A DNA stretch of 64,000 nucleotides, taken from DTWD01 sp963662965 (GTDB taxonomy: Bacteria > Acidobacteriota > Vicinamibacteria > Vicinamibacterales > UBA8438). The DNA lies in assembly GCA_963662965.1 (NCBI GenBank), contig OY759970.1:2976001-3040000 (forward strand). Reading direction: 5' to 3'. The notes below the pieces were generated by a model that did not search any database, was not told the origin of the DNA, and saw only the letters and a list, made by a program, of their open reading frames with translations. This document shows positions 8,891 to 17,813 of this stretch, one piece after another (the first letter of the stretch is position 1; every line of letters begins with the position of its first letter). The translations under genes were made by a program, and so were the position numbers.

Positions 8891-9688
8891 ATGCCCAGGC
8901 CCCGCGTGCGTCTCATCGCTCTCGTCGCTCTCGTCATCAGCGTGAGTGCGCGAATCGGTGAGGCGCCGTCAACGGATGTGCCGCCTGAGCTGGTTAGTCT
9001 ACGCGCACGGGCTGAGCAGGGTGCGGTGGAAGCGCAAGTCTCGCTCGGATTCAAATACAGGCGCGGCGATGGCGTTCTGGAGGACGATACCGAGGCGGCA
9101 CAGTGGTTCCGGGCGGCGGCAGACCAAGGTCACGCGGCGGCGCAGTTCAACCTTGGGTTCCACTATCGCGAAGGCCGTGGCGTCCCACAGAACGATACCG
9201 AAGCGGTCCGATGGTATCGACTGGCGGCGGACCAAGACGACGCAGACGCACAGAACAACCTTGGGGGCATGTACGCCCGCGGCAACGGCGTCCCACCGAA
9301 CGGTAGCGAGGCCGTGCGGTGGTGGCAGCTGGCGGCGGAGCAAGGGCATGCGGTGGCGCAGTTCAACCTCGGGTTCATGTACGGCAACGGCCTCGGCGTC
9401 CCGCCGGACTACATGGACGCGGTGCGACGGTACCGACGGGCGGCGGAGCAGGGCCTAGCGAGAACACACAACCGCCTGGGGTTCTCGCACCGCGATGCAC
9501 GGACAGTTCGCCCGAATTACGTGCTCGCGCACCTGTGGCTGAACCGTGCTGCGTCAAACGCCACGGGGGCGTTGCGGGACGGCGCGATACAGGGGCGTGA
9601 CCGCGTCACTCAGGAGATGACCCCTGACCAACTCGCCGAAGCCAGGCGCCTCGCACGGGATCTCAACGTCCTTCCGGGCCGACGGTAG
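8891..9688 (+). CDS. Sel1-like (TPR-type) repeat protein
   Basis: 265 residues from ATG 8891, which has GGAGG eight bases upstream; an ATG at 8864 lacks this. A signal sequence (LIALVALVISVSA) is followed by four to five 36-residue Sel1 repeats of the type GDGVLEDDTEAAQWFRAAAD and YARGNGVPPNGSEAVRWW. The tail has AEARRLARDLN, usual for the family. Likely a periplasmic protein-interaction scaffold. Its 3' end overlaps, on the other strand, the tail of a decayed dipeptide epimerase. Confidence 0.85.
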   Translation: MPRPRVRLIALVALVISVSARIGEAPSTDVPPELVSLRARAEQGAVEAQVSLGFKYRRGDGVLEDDTEAAQWFRAAADQGHAAAQFNLGFHYREGRGVPQNDTEAVRWYRLAADQDDADAQNNLGGMYARGNGVPPNGSEAVRWWQLAAEQGHAVAQFNLGFMYGNGLGVPPDYMDAVRRYRRAAEQGLARTHNRLGFSHRDARTVRPNYVLAHLWLNRAASNATGALRDGAIQGRDRVTQEMTPDQLAEARRLARDLNVLPGRR

Positions 9689-9719
9689 TGGCTGGCGGAG
9701 TTTGGGCACATGTAGGTGT

Positions 9720-10037
9720 CATTGCGAGTCCAGGTCCCTCCGCGGGACACAGACGCGGGCCGTCATAGCTGTACCCGCCGGCTGTGACGTCTTCGCTCAT
9801 CAGCAACGGGGTATGTCGAGATCTAAGTGGTCGATGCCTCCGATGCCCAGGGCGAGCGAGAAGGAGCAACCCATCGCGATTCTCGTTTTAACCATCCCAC
9901 CGATCATCAGACGCATGTCGCTCGCACCAGCCAGGGTCGCAATCTCCATGGTTTCGATCAGGCCGCTCTTCATGAGCTTGATATTGATGACGTCGGCGGC
10001 GTGGGCACGTGCTGCTCTTCGTCGGGAGTGGCGACTG
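9720..10037 (-). pseudogene. Dipeptide epimerase (enolase superfamily), C-terminal remnant with frameshifts
   Basis: Three minus-strand frames join into one product. First comes SVATPDEEQH; after a shift, ADVINIKLMKSGLIETMEIA and LMIGGMVKTRIAMGCSFSLA then IDHLDLDIP; after another shift, PLLMSEDVTAGGYSYDGPRL ending GPGLAMTP. The INIKLMKSG and GCSFSLA-type segments are characteristic of L-Ala-D/L-Glu epimerases. The N-terminal capping domain and the start are missing; the gene upstream (10040) abuts directly. Two frameshifts mean no functional product. Confidence 0.6.
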
Positions 10038-10039
10038 AA

Positions 10040-10465
10040 CTACGGTCTTGCGCGGAACTGCGTCTCGACGCAACTGCTGACGTCGATCACGTCCAAGATT
10101 TTCCGTTGCAGGGCTAAGAAGTCGTCGTCGGCCTGGAGGATGTCGGTGAAGTCTTGGTGGGTCGCAGGGTCGGGGTGCTGTTCCGAAAAACGGATTTGGT
10201 TGACGGGCCGAGAGATCTCCTGAAAACCTGTCATCCATCGACCCGTAACCACTGACATTTGAGCCGCGGGGTATTTGCTGCTGGCGAGATCGACCATTTC
10301 CTTCGCGAGTGCCACCGCGGTCTCATCCTGGCCCGGTTCGATGTTACAGACGCGGTAGAAAACGAAGGGGCGCTCCGTCTGTTGCGCGACCTCCGCCCTC
10401 ATGGCCCCGGCGAAGCTGGCCAACGCGACCAGCAGCCCGACGCACGAGACCGCCGTTCTGACCAT
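10040..10465 (-). CDS. Exported protein of unknown function, possible dimeric alpha/beta-barrel
   Basis: 141 residues with a signal peptide (residues 1-27, AVSCVGLLVALASFAGA). The mature part, PFVFYRVCNIEPGQDETAVA through ADDDFLALQRKILDVID, alternates strand and helix like NIPSNAP/EthD-type barrels, but no diagnostic residues can be named. The start ATG overlaps the tail of the gene fragment upstream. The decayed epimerase follows only a few bases after its stop. Confidence 0.6.
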   Translation of the reverse strand: MVRTAVSCVGLLVALASFAGAMRAEVAQQTERPFVFYRVCNIEPGQDETAVALAKEMVDLASSKYPAAQMSVVTGRWMTGFQEISRPVNQIRFSEQHPDPATHQDFTDILQADDDFLALQRKILDVIDVSSCVETQFRARP

Positions 10466-10600
10466 TCCTGTTGCCTTGCAGCTGCCCCGACCAGGATATT
10501 GTAGAGACCGTAGTTCCCTTCGTGACAGGCGTACTCGAAGATCGGGCCGTCACTCGGCTGCCACGGAACCTCGTACGTCCACGGTCTCGTCCACGCCGAG
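10399..10600 (-). pseudogene. C-terminal fragment of an exported Acidobacteriota-type protein, cut by IS6 copy 2
   Basis: The frame reads out of the IS6 boundary as WTRPWTYEVPWQPSDGPIF then EYACHEGNYGLYNILVGA. I recognise this as the conserved tail (RPWT, EYACHEGNY, NIL.GAR) of large secreted proteins of unknown function common in Acidobacteriota. Reading continues to a stop at 10399 but leaves the recognisable domain near 10470, where the next gene begins. Only the tail survives. Confidence 0.5.
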
Positions 10601-11399
10601 GGCATTGTCAATTTAACCACGTGGCGCGATTCTTCCCGGCAAAGCCGAGTCCAGACCGTCCTTTCAGCAGGCACACGTCACCGTCTCCCATTCGACGACG
10701 CACGCCCGTGTGCGAAGGAGGCGGTGGTGGACCGACTTCAAGAGAGGCCGCCCCACCCGAAAGAGATTCTGCACCACGCCATGCACCGACGCGAAGCGTT
10801 GCAGATGGGCGGCTGACTTGAACCGCCGCATCTGGCGTTCCCGTTGGCGTGTGGGTTGGTGCGAGACTTCGGCGCGGTTGTTCGCATACTGATCCGTGAC
10901 GGGGACGACCGACGGCATCACGGTCCGAGCGGCCGCCGGGTAGCTTCGCAGTTGGTCGGTGATCCGCCGGCGGGGTACGCGGCCTTGCCCTTTCCACACT
11001 TTGCGAAAGAATCGGACGGCCGCCCGCCGATTGCGCCGAGACTGCACGAGGATGTCGCCGTCCTCGTCAACCGCCCGCCAGAGATACTGCTGCCGCCCCT
11101 GGATGTTCACGAACAGTTCGTCCAGATACCACGTGTCGCCCAGCCGCCCGCGCCGGCGCCGCAGGCTCTGCGTATACGCCGGACCGAACATCAGACACCA
11201 TTGGCGAATCGTCTCGTAGGAGACGGTGACACCGCGCTGGACCAGGAGGTCCTCCGCGTGGCGGACGCTGCGACAGAACCGATGGTAGAGCCAGACGGCG
11301 TGGCTGATGATGGCTGGCGGGAATCGGTATCCGTGGTCGCTCGGCGCGTGGCTGCTCATCGGCCTACACTGCCACCCGCAGCCTCAACTTGACAATGCC
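10601..11399 (-). mobile_element. IS6-family element, copy 2
   Basis: 799 bp with inverted ends GGCATTGTCAATTTAACC and (complement) GGCATTGTCAAGTTGAGG. Same orientation as copy 1. The intervening 3.26 kb could be a pseudo-compound transposon, but both copies end in truncated genes rather than in matching target duplications. Confidence 0.9.
10664..11359 (-). CDS. IS6-family transposase (copy 2)
   Basis: 231 residues. Same DDE motifs as copy 1 (LDELFVNI, ITDQLRSYP, NRAEVSHQP) and intact. Differences from copy 1 include CRSVRHAEDLL against CLSVRDAEDLL, WYLDELF against WCLDELF and a shorter Arg run, showing that both copies have drifted independently. Confidence 0.9.
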   Translation of the reverse strand: MSSHAPSDHGYRFPPAIISHAVWLYHRFCRSVRHAEDLLVQRGVTVSYETIRQWCLMFGPAYTQSLRRRRGRLGDTWYLDELFVNIQGRQQYLWRAVDEDGDILVQSRRNRRAAVRFFRKVWKGQGRVPRRRITDQLRSYPAAARTVMPSVVPVTDQYANNRAEVSHQPTRQRERQMRRFKSAAHLQRFASVHGVVQNLFRVGRPLLKSVHHRLLRTRACVVEWETVTCAC

Positions 11400-11589
11400 G
11401 GTTGCCGTGAACGTGTTGGTGCATACCGGTACCGAACACTGAGAGGTCTAGCCTGCCGCTGCACGGTATTGAACCCGTTGCTAGCCAGAGGTAGGATCGG
11501 CGTCTACACCGACAAGCATCTTGTCGTGAAAGCAGGAGACGGGAACAGACCGTCGCCATCGATGTCATCATTCCGTACAGGTCTTCCAT

Positions 11590-12861
11590 ATGTTTCGTTT
11601 TGTCCACGCAGCCGATCTGCATTTGGATAGCCCTTTTACGGGCATTCGAAACACGCATCGGGACGTAGGAGAAATCCTGCGCCAAGCGACGTTCGCAGCC
11701 TACGACAATCTCATCAAACTCTGCATTGACCGGGAGGTTGGTGCGCTACTGGTTGCCGGGGACGTGTTCGATGGTGCGGACCATAGCCTCGTCGGGCAGA
11801 TCAAGTTCATGAAGGGTCTCGAACGACTTCACGAACATGGCATCCAAACGTTCATTTGCCATGGAAATCACGACCCACTTGACAGCTGGGATGCCGGGTT
11901 ACGAACACCTGACAACGTGCATCGTTTCGGCATCGAGCCAGCGTGTGTGCCTGTCTATCCAGACTCTGCAACCAGTCCGGTTGTTTGCGGAGTGAGCTAT
12001 CCGACTCGAGAAGTTCGGGAGACATTGCTTGGTGGCTTCCCTTCCCGTGATTCGACGCGCTTCACGATCGGGTTGTTGCATGCAAACGCCGGGGGCGACT
12101 CCGTGCATGCCTCGTACGCACCGTGCACAATCGAGGATTTAACGGCCGTTGGGTACGATTATTGGGCATTGGGTCATGTCCACACGCGTGACGTCAAGCA
12201 CGAAGACAATCCTTGGGTGGTGTATTCAGGCAATACGCAAGGACGACACCCCAACGAAACAGGAGCGCGAGGGGTGTATGTCGTCGACGTCGATGATGAG
12301 CATCGCATCGAGATGGAATTCGTACCGGTCGATTCCGTTCGGTGGGAACAGCGGGATCTTGACATTCATGACATCAACTCTCCGCTGGACCTCGAAGAGC
12401 GTTTGCATCAAATAGTGGATGGCTTGAGAGTCGAGGTCGAGGGACGTTCTTTGGTATATCGCATTCGTCTTCACGGACGTGGAGAACTGCATACATTGCT
12501 CGCGAAACCGGACAACATCGACGCCATGACCACTCAGCTGAATGACACAGGGCAAGATGAACGGCCGTTTGCATGGTGCAGTGAGATTCGGGATGACACT
12601 CGTTCGGAAATCGACCGGGATCAACTACGGAAAGGTACTGATTTTATCGGGGACTTCCTGAAATTTACGGAAGAGATGTCCCAGGATCAGAACCTTCAGA
12701 ACATCTTGAAGCAAGAACTCGCACCGCTGTTCGAGCATAGAGGTGCCAAACAGCATTTGGATGACATCCTTCACACTGAGGCGGACGCGAAGGACCTGAT
12801 GGAGACCGCTGAGGACGCGGCACTCGACCTGCTGTTTACGGAAGACCCCGATGCGGGATAG
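11590..12861 (+). CDS. SbcD/YhaO-like metallophosphoesterase nuclease
   Basis: 423 residues. Calcineurin-like phosphoesterase motifs in order: ADLHLDS (residues 8-14), GDVFDG (about 58), GNHDP (about 92), GLLHAN and GHVHTR (about 195). This is the metal-binding set of the Mre11/SbcD family. The C-terminal third is a capping region with coiled-coil-like acidic helices. It is followed after 10 bp by an SbcC-like ATPase, so the two form a nuclease-ATPase complex, more like Bacillus YhaO/YhaN than canonical SbcCD. Codon use looks less GC-extreme than neighbours, suggesting transfer. A leader of about 190 bp separates it from IS6 copy 2. Confidence 0.85.
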   Translation: MFRFVHAADLHLDSPFTGIRNTHRDVGEILRQATFAAYDNLIKLCIDREVGALLVAGDVFDGADHSLVGQIKFMKGLERLHEHGIQTFICHGNHDPLDSWDAGLRTPDNVHRFGIEPACVPVYPDSATSPVVCGVSYPTREVRETLLGGFPSRDSTRFTIGLLHANAGGDSVHASYAPCTIEDLTAVGYDYWALGHVHTRDVKHEDNPWVVYSGNTQGRHPNETGARGVYVVDVDDEHRIEMEFVPVDSVRWEQRDLDIHDINSPLDLEERLHQIVDGLRVEVEGRSLVYRIRLHGRGELHTLLAKPDNIDAMTTQLNDTGQDERPFAWCSEIRDDTRSEIDRDQLRKGTDFIGDFLKFTEEMSQDQNLQNILKQELAPLFEHRGAKQHLDDILHTEADAKDLMETAEDAALDLLFTEDPDAG

Positions 12862-12871
12862 CTGTTGAACC

Positions 12872-15800
12872 ATGCGGATCACAAGCCTGCATATCGATGG
12901 ATTCGGCGTCTATCACGATCAGTCTTTTTCTGCATCCGGACGATCCATCACGGTGTTTCACGGCCCGAACGAGGTTGGCAAGAGCACCGTGCTGGAGTTC
13001 ATCCGAATGGTGTTGTTCGGATTTCCACGCCGCGGCGCCGACCAACATTATCCGCCGCTCACGGGGGGCCTTCATGGGGGACGAGTGGAAATTCTCTCCG
13101 ATGACGGCAAACTCTACACGTTTGAACGGCACCGCGGGCCGCGTGGTGGCACGCTCAACGTCACAAGCGACGGTCTGGACATTCGAGATGACGCTGTCAT
13201 CGACAGTCTGCTTGGCCATCTGACAGGGGACGCCTTTCAGACCATTCTCGCCTTCAATCTCGACAATTTGATGGGGTTAGGGTCTGCTGACGACAAGGAC
13301 ATTACCAGTCGTATTTACAGTGCCGGCACCGGAGCGACCCGGTTGCCGACCGCCCTCAAGAGCTTAGAAGACCGCCACAAGCGGATCTATACGAAATCCG
13401 GACGGACCCAGAAGATCGCGACGGTGCTCGCTCAACTTACGACACTCGACGCGCACTTGCGAGAAGCACAGGGACAATCCGCGGAATATCGGTTGGCAAC
13501 TCGTCGTCTGGAAGAACTTGGTGCTGCAATCGATACGAACGACGAGAAGCAAGACGAGGCACGGCGTCGGCGTGATGAGCGTTGTCGGCACAAAGAGGCG
13601 TGGCCAACGTGGGTGGCGTTACAGGACACCCAGACACAGATGTCGCGGTATTCGATTCAAGTCGGGTTCCCAGATGATCCTCTAGTGCGGCTCGATGCTC
13701 TTGAGAATCAAATTAAAGAGAGTGAGGACGACCTCGAACAGATCCGGGTGAAGTTGAGCGACGCGACCACCAGTGCAAATCGTCCCATCGACAACGAAAC
13801 CCTTATCGAAGAGGCTGCACGGTGCAAATCAATCACTGAACGTCGCGTTTTGTACAAGAAGGCGTGTCAGGATTTGCCGAAACAACAGGCCCTTCTCAAG
13901 AAAGATCGGGCGGCCGTTGCGGAACTCTTGCAAGCGTTAGGAACGGACTGGAGCGAGGAACGTGTCGCGTCGGTCGATTTGTCCTTGACGACGCATGACG
14001 CTATTGAGGGATGGAAAGAACGACTGAACGCGCTGCGAGAGAAGCAGCGCGAGATCGATCAGGAACTGTCCCGTTTGGATCAAGTGTATCAGGTCGCTGA
14101 GCGGGCGTTAGCGCATGCGCAGGACAGGATTGACCAGGGCCTCGCAAACGGTCTTGATGGCAAGATTACGTTGCTGAACGATGCCCGCGAACGGTGCCAG
14201 AAATACAACGACGCGAAACAGAGACTTGAAGCTCTCGAGGGTGTTGCGAACGACGACACAGCGGCGTCCGACCGTCGATTCCCGATGGTTGGAGTGGGGG
14301 GCATGGTCACCGTACTCGTGCTTTCTTTCGTCCTCGATCTTCCATGGTACGTCCCAGGCGGCGCGCTGGTACTCTTACTGCTGCTGCTCTTGCGATGGCG
14401 ATTCGGTGAGTCATCAAAGGACACAAGCCCGATACACGACCGGATCGCTACCGCTCGCGCGGTCGTAGACACGACCGGCAGGTCGTATGGCAACGCTCTA
14501 ATGGCACTTGATGTCGGTGGGAAGGACGTAGATCGTGTCGACTTGGCCGCATTGGAGCACATTGGGGACCGTCTTAATGGCGCATTGAAGTCACGGCAAG
14601 AATTCAGGACGGCCAAGACGGAACTCGACGTTCAACAGAAACATCGGACCGCCTGCGCCGACCGGAGAGACAAACAACAACGCGACATTGATGCCGCGGC
14701 TGACACGTGGTCGACGTGGCTGACTAAGCAAGGGTTGCCTGGAACGCTTCGGGCCGACACGGTACCCGAGTTCATTTCGCAGATCGAAACGGTGCGAAAT
14801 GTACTGAAGACCGTGAAGGAAAAGCGAGATCGTATCTACGGGATACAGAAAGATGTTGATGAATATGATGCCGACGTCAAGGCAGTGGCCGCCAGCAAGA
14901 CCATTTCGTTAGACGCATCACAGTCCGACGTGGGGGTGACGGCGGACCAGATCATCGACCTGGTAGCCGACGTTAAAGCGGCCCTTCACGATCGTAGGTC
15001 GATGAAGACGCGAGCGAGCGAGTTGGCGCTTGACTTCAAGGCGGCAGAAGGAAAGTTCAAGCGGCTTGCGAAACGACGCGATGATCTGCTGAATGCCGGT
15101 GGCACGACAAGTTCGGAGAACTTTCGTGTAAAGGCCAAGGAATTCATAGACTACCAACAAACGATAACGAAGCGCGACAACCTGAGAGCGACATTGCGTG
15201 CTGGTTGGACGGGGCGGCATGCCGATGATGTGCTAGAGAAAATGTTTCTCGGTACCACGATAGATGCAGTAAATGACGAGATTGCGAGTCTGGATTCGCA
15301 GTTGCAAGAACTTGGGGACCGTCGAAAGACTCAACTGGCAGAGCAGGCAAACCTCGGTGCGAGGATCAATCAGTTGTCGAGCGACGAAGAGGCCTCTCAA
15401 TGGCGTGCTAAGCGGGAAGAATTGCGACAAGAATTACGAGAACTCGCCTGGCAATGGTCCAAGTTCGTGGTTGCGCAGTCGTTGCTTGAGAAAGCTCGGA
15501 CCAAGTATGAAGAAGAACGACAGCCTGATGTTGTTCGTCGCGCCTCGACTTGGTTTACCCGGATATCGCGTGGCAGTTATGTCAGCATTCACGTCGAGGT
15601 CGGAGGCGATCGTGCCATCTCCGTTGTTGATCAGACAGGTCGAAAGAAGACGCCTGGACAGCTGAGCCGAGGCACCCGTGACCAGCTCTATCTTGCGCTC
15701 CGTTTCGGACTAATTCAGAACATCGGGGACAAAGGCGAAAGATTACCCGTTGTGGTTGATGAAGTCCTCGTGAACTGTGACCCTGCAAGGGCCAAGGTCG

Positions 15801-15928
15801 CCGTTGATGGTTTTGTCGAACTAGCACAAACGACCCAGGTGCTCGTATTGACGTGTCATCCATGGATGGTGGACCTGTTTAAGGCTGCGTCTCAAGATGT
15901 CGACGTAGTGGATATGGCGTCGGCATAG
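12872..15928 (+). CDS. SbcC/YhaN-like AAA ATPase with central membrane helices
   Basis: 1018 residues. Walker A GPNEVGKST at residues 31-39. Long coiled-coil arms (about 170-460 and 560-880) flank two hydrophobic helices near 471-508 (MVTVLVLSFVLDLPWYVPGG, ALVLLLLLLL). The C-terminal ABC half has the signature-like LSRGTRDQLYLALRFGL (about 930) and Walker B LPVVVDEVLVNCD (about 958). Rad50/SbcC proteins lack the central membrane segment; YhaN-type proteins are reported to have one. The start is 10 bp after the nuclease stop, so translation is coupled. Likely role: ATP-dependent DNA-end processing at the membrane. Confidence 0.85.
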   Translation: MRITSLHIDGFGVYHDQSFSASGRSITVFHGPNEVGKSTVLEFIRMVLFGFPRRGADQHYPPLTGGLHGGRVEILSDDGKLYTFERHRGPRGGTLNVTSDGLDIRDDAVIDSLLGHLTGDAFQTILAFNLDNLMGLGSADDKDITSRIYSAGTGATRLPTALKSLEDRHKRIYTKSGRTQKIATVLAQLTTLDAHLREAQGQSAEYRLATRRLEELGAAIDTNDEKQDEARRRRDERCRHKEAWPTWVALQDTQTQMSRYSIQVGFPDDPLVRLDALENQIKESEDDLEQIRVKLSDATTSANRPIDNETLIEEAARCKSITERRVLYKKACQDLPKQQALLKKDRAAVAELLQALGTDWSEERVASVDLSLTTHDAIEGWKERLNALREKQREIDQELSRLDQVYQVAERALAHAQDRIDQGLANGLDGKITLLNDARERCQKYNDAKQRLEALEGVANDDTAASDRRFPMVGVGGMVTVLVLSFVLDLPWYVPGGALVLLLLLLLRWRFGESSKDTSPIHDRIATARAVVDTTGRSYGNALMALDVGGKDVDRVDLAALEHIGDRLNGALKSRQEFRTAKTELDVQQKHRTACADRRDKQQRDIDAAADTWSTWLTKQGLPGTLRADTVPEFISQIETVRNVLKTVKEKRDRIYGIQKDVDEYDADVKAVAASKTISLDASQSDVGVTADQIIDLVADVKAALHDRRSMKTRASELALDFKAAEGKFKRLAKRRDDLLNAGGTTSSENFRVKAKEFIDYQQTITKRDNLRATLRAGWTGRHADDVLEKMFLGTTIDAVNDEIASLDSQLQELGDRRKTQLAEQANLGARINQLSSDEEASQWRAKREELRQELRELAWQWSKFVVAQSLLEKARTKYEEERQPDVVRRASTWFTRISRGSYVSIHVEVGGDRAISVVDQTGRKKTPGQLSRGTRDQLYLALRFGLIQNIGDKGERLPVVVDEVLVNCDPARAKVAVDGFVELAQTTQVLVLTCHPWMVDLFKAASQDVDVVDMASA

Positions 15929-15929
15929 C

Positions 15930-15969
15930 CCCCGTCCCCGTTGAACCGCCCGCTGTCCGGCGTTAGTCT
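15930..15969 (+). promoter_or_regulatory. Dispersed promoter-like repeat, copy R3
   Basis: CCCGTCCCCGTTGAACCGCC with TTGAAC at 15941-15946, a 17-bp spacer and TAGTCT at 15964-15969. The -10 ends only 12 bp before the GIY-YIG start, implying a nearly leaderless transcript. Confidence 0.6.
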
Positions 15970-15981
15970 AGGGCCGCAAGC

Positions 15982-16220
15982 ATGAGCGTTTCTGTTTTAT
16001 CTGACCGGATCACCTTTGCGGATGTGAACTGGGACCAGGTCCTTAAATCTCCTGGCGTTTACGTCATCTACGACAAGAAGGACGAGGTCATATACGTTGG
16101 AATGTCAGGTCGTAACGGAAAAGGAAATCTTCGTAACCGGCTTCGCGATCATCGCTCTGGGCAGATCGTCAATATGTTTGCCCAGTATCTATTCTTGGCG
16201 CGAGTCCAATTTGAGTCGCC
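15982..16220 (+). pseudogene. GIY-YIG nuclease domain protein, truncated at repeat R8
   Basis: The ATG-started frame encodes SPGVYVIYDKKDEVIYVGMS (the GVYVIY / YVGMS pair is the GIY-YIG signature), then GRNGKGNLRNRLRDHRSGQI with the conserved Arg. The protein-like reading stops near residue 80, where the sequence enters repeat copy R8. The frame stays open to 16413 but with low-complexity Arg-rich translation. The catalytic Glu and Asn normally found later are missing, so it is probably inactive. Confidence 0.6.
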
Positions 16221-16265
16221 CGCGGGGCAGCGGTCGGTTCAGCGAGGACGGGGGTTAGGGCGGAG
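16214..16265 (-). repeat. Dispersed repeat, copy R8 (degenerate promoter)
   Basis: Minus-strand CCCGTCCTCGCTGAACCGAC keeps the core, but its -35 is CTGAAC and the -10 position is GCGACT. It points into the 3' end of the truncated GIY-YIG gene rather than toward a start. Confidence 0.5.
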
Positions 16266-16273
16266 GTGCGCGG

Positions 16274-16430
16274 CTAACGCTGATGTTCCTTGGAGTACTG
16301 CCACAGCGCGCGATCGAGCGGCCGCATGTCAGCACGGTTCTCGCTTGCCAACGCACGACAACATTGCACGTAGGACCACCAGATCACGGCGCTCGCACAC
16401 TTTGAGACAGTAGTCGAGAACGGATGCGTC
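16274..16430 (-). pseudogene. C-terminal fragment of an unknown protein
   Basis: The minus frame ends with CRALASENRADMRPLDRALW then QYSKEHQR and stop. The pattern D-R-A-L-W-Q-(F/Y)-S-K-E is one I associate with the tail of small uncharacterised proteins. Upstream the best reading switches frame near 16390. Repeat R8 follows immediately after the stop. Function unknown. Confidence 0.35.
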
Positions 16431-16478
16431 GTGAAAGAATAAAAGTCGGCACGATGATGAACCGTGAGAGGAGGACAG

Positions 16479-17615
16479 ATGGTATTTCGCAGCGGCGCTG
16501 CATTCATGGTGGTCCTGACTGGACTGTGGTCCTGCGGTGGCACGGGTGAGCCGGAGACGGAGTCTTCCGTCGCCAACCCGCCCAGCGCCGTCGCCAAGGG
16601 CGGAGACGGCAGGTTCGGTGACTACGAGCCCGTGTCGGGTTGGTGGAAGATGGCGCCAGAACACGACGACCGCTGGACTTGGGGTAACGTTTCGGGTTTG
16701 GCGGTCGATAGCCCAGATCGGATTATCGTAGCCGTCTGGGGAGATCGCGATTCGGAGGGGAAAAAACGCGAAGGAGGTTCAAACTACCTGGTGGTCGTCG
16801 ACCGAGAAGGTAACGTGATCGAGAACTGGTCGCAGTGGGACGAGACGCTGCACCGGCCGCATCAGGTCTATATCAGCCCCTACGATCCCGAGCGTCACGT
16901 CTGGATAGTGGAACGCGGTCAGGGGCGTGGCGTTCACATGCAGGTGTTGAAGTTCACGAACGACGGCAGCGAACTCGTGATGCGGCTGGGCGACCAGGAT
17001 GATCCAGCAACGCGAGAGGAAGCGCGGGCGAACCCGACGCCTGGTCCCTTCGACTACGGGGACCCCGCCGTGCTTGCGTTCTTGCCGGACGGCACCTTCC
17101 TGCTCGGCGATGGCTACTGGAACAGCCGCATCGTTAAATACGACGCCGATGGTAACTATCTGATGGAGTGGGGAGAGCAGGGTACGGGTCCAGGACAGTT
17201 TGACCTGATCCACGGGCTGGCAATCGACCGGGCTCATCGCGTCTACGTAGCCGATCGTCGGAACAACCGGATCCAGATTTTCACCGAGAACGGAAAATTT
17301 GTCGAGGAGTGGTCAGACATCACGGATCCGACGGGTGTGTTGATCGACGATCAGGAGGCGGCGTGGGTCATTTCTGGCCAACTTCACCGGGTGCTCAAGT
17401 ACGGCCTAGACGGCAAACTGCAGCACAGTTGGGGTGCCTACGGCGGGTCCGGAGGAGTCGCGGACGGGCTGTCCCGCCCTCACCAGATCGACGTGGACCA
17501 TGAGGGGAGTGTCTACGTGGCGAGCTGGTTCGGCGGGTGGCTCAACAAGTTCACCCCCAAGCCGGACGCCGACCCAGACAAGCTCCTTGGGAGACGCCTC
17601 GTCCTTGAGCGTTGA
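16479..17615 (+). CDS. NHL-repeat lipoprotein
   Basis: 378 residues from ATG 16479, with GGAGGA five bases upstream; a GTG at 16464 is in frame but poorly placed. The lipobox region GLWSC anchors it. Blades: WGNVSGLAVDSPDRIIVAVW, DGTFLLGDGYWNSRIVKYDA and AHRVYVADRRNNRIQIFTEN, then DHEGSVYVASWFGGWLNKF. Third NHL protein in the window. It may share an ancestor with the lipoprotein at 89-1252. Probably periplasm- or surface-exposed; a role in binding or hydrolysing an unknown ligand is inference. Confidence 0.85.
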   Translation: MVFRSGAAFMVVLTGLWSCGGTGEPETESSVANPPSAVAKGGDGRFGDYEPVSGWWKMAPEHDDRWTWGNVSGLAVDSPDRIIVAVWGDRDSEGKKREGGSNYLVVVDREGNVIENWSQWDETLHRPHQVYISPYDPERHVWIVERGQGRGVHMQVLKFTNDGSELVMRLGDQDDPATREEARANPTPGPFDYGDPAVLAFLPDGTFLLGDGYWNSRIVKYDADGNYLMEWGEQGTGPGQFDLIHGLAIDRAHRVYVADRRNNRIQIFTENGKFVEEWSDITDPTGVLIDDQEAAWVISGQLHRVLKYGLDGKLQHSWGAYGGSGGVADGLSRPHQIDVDHEGSVYVASWFGGWLNKFTPKPDADPDKLLGRRLVLER

Positions 17616-17813
17616 GCTCGCACTTCCATGCAGGCGGGCCGCAATGACGGTGTTGGAAAAAGTCAGCACAGCATCAGGAGAGACGGGGCACAAAAGTGCG
17701 AACAACCATTCGTAGTCGTAGGTAAGGGTCTGAGTAGTAGGCATTCCATTTAATGCTCCCATGCCGGCTTTTGGTCTGGCATTCTTCGAATTGAGTACCG
17801 TAAGTAGCAGCGT

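Noticed and set aside
7341..10600. Functional composite transposon formed by the two IS6 copies
   Set aside because: No matching target duplications, and genes are cut at three of the four flanks, so the arrangement is better seen as recombination debris.
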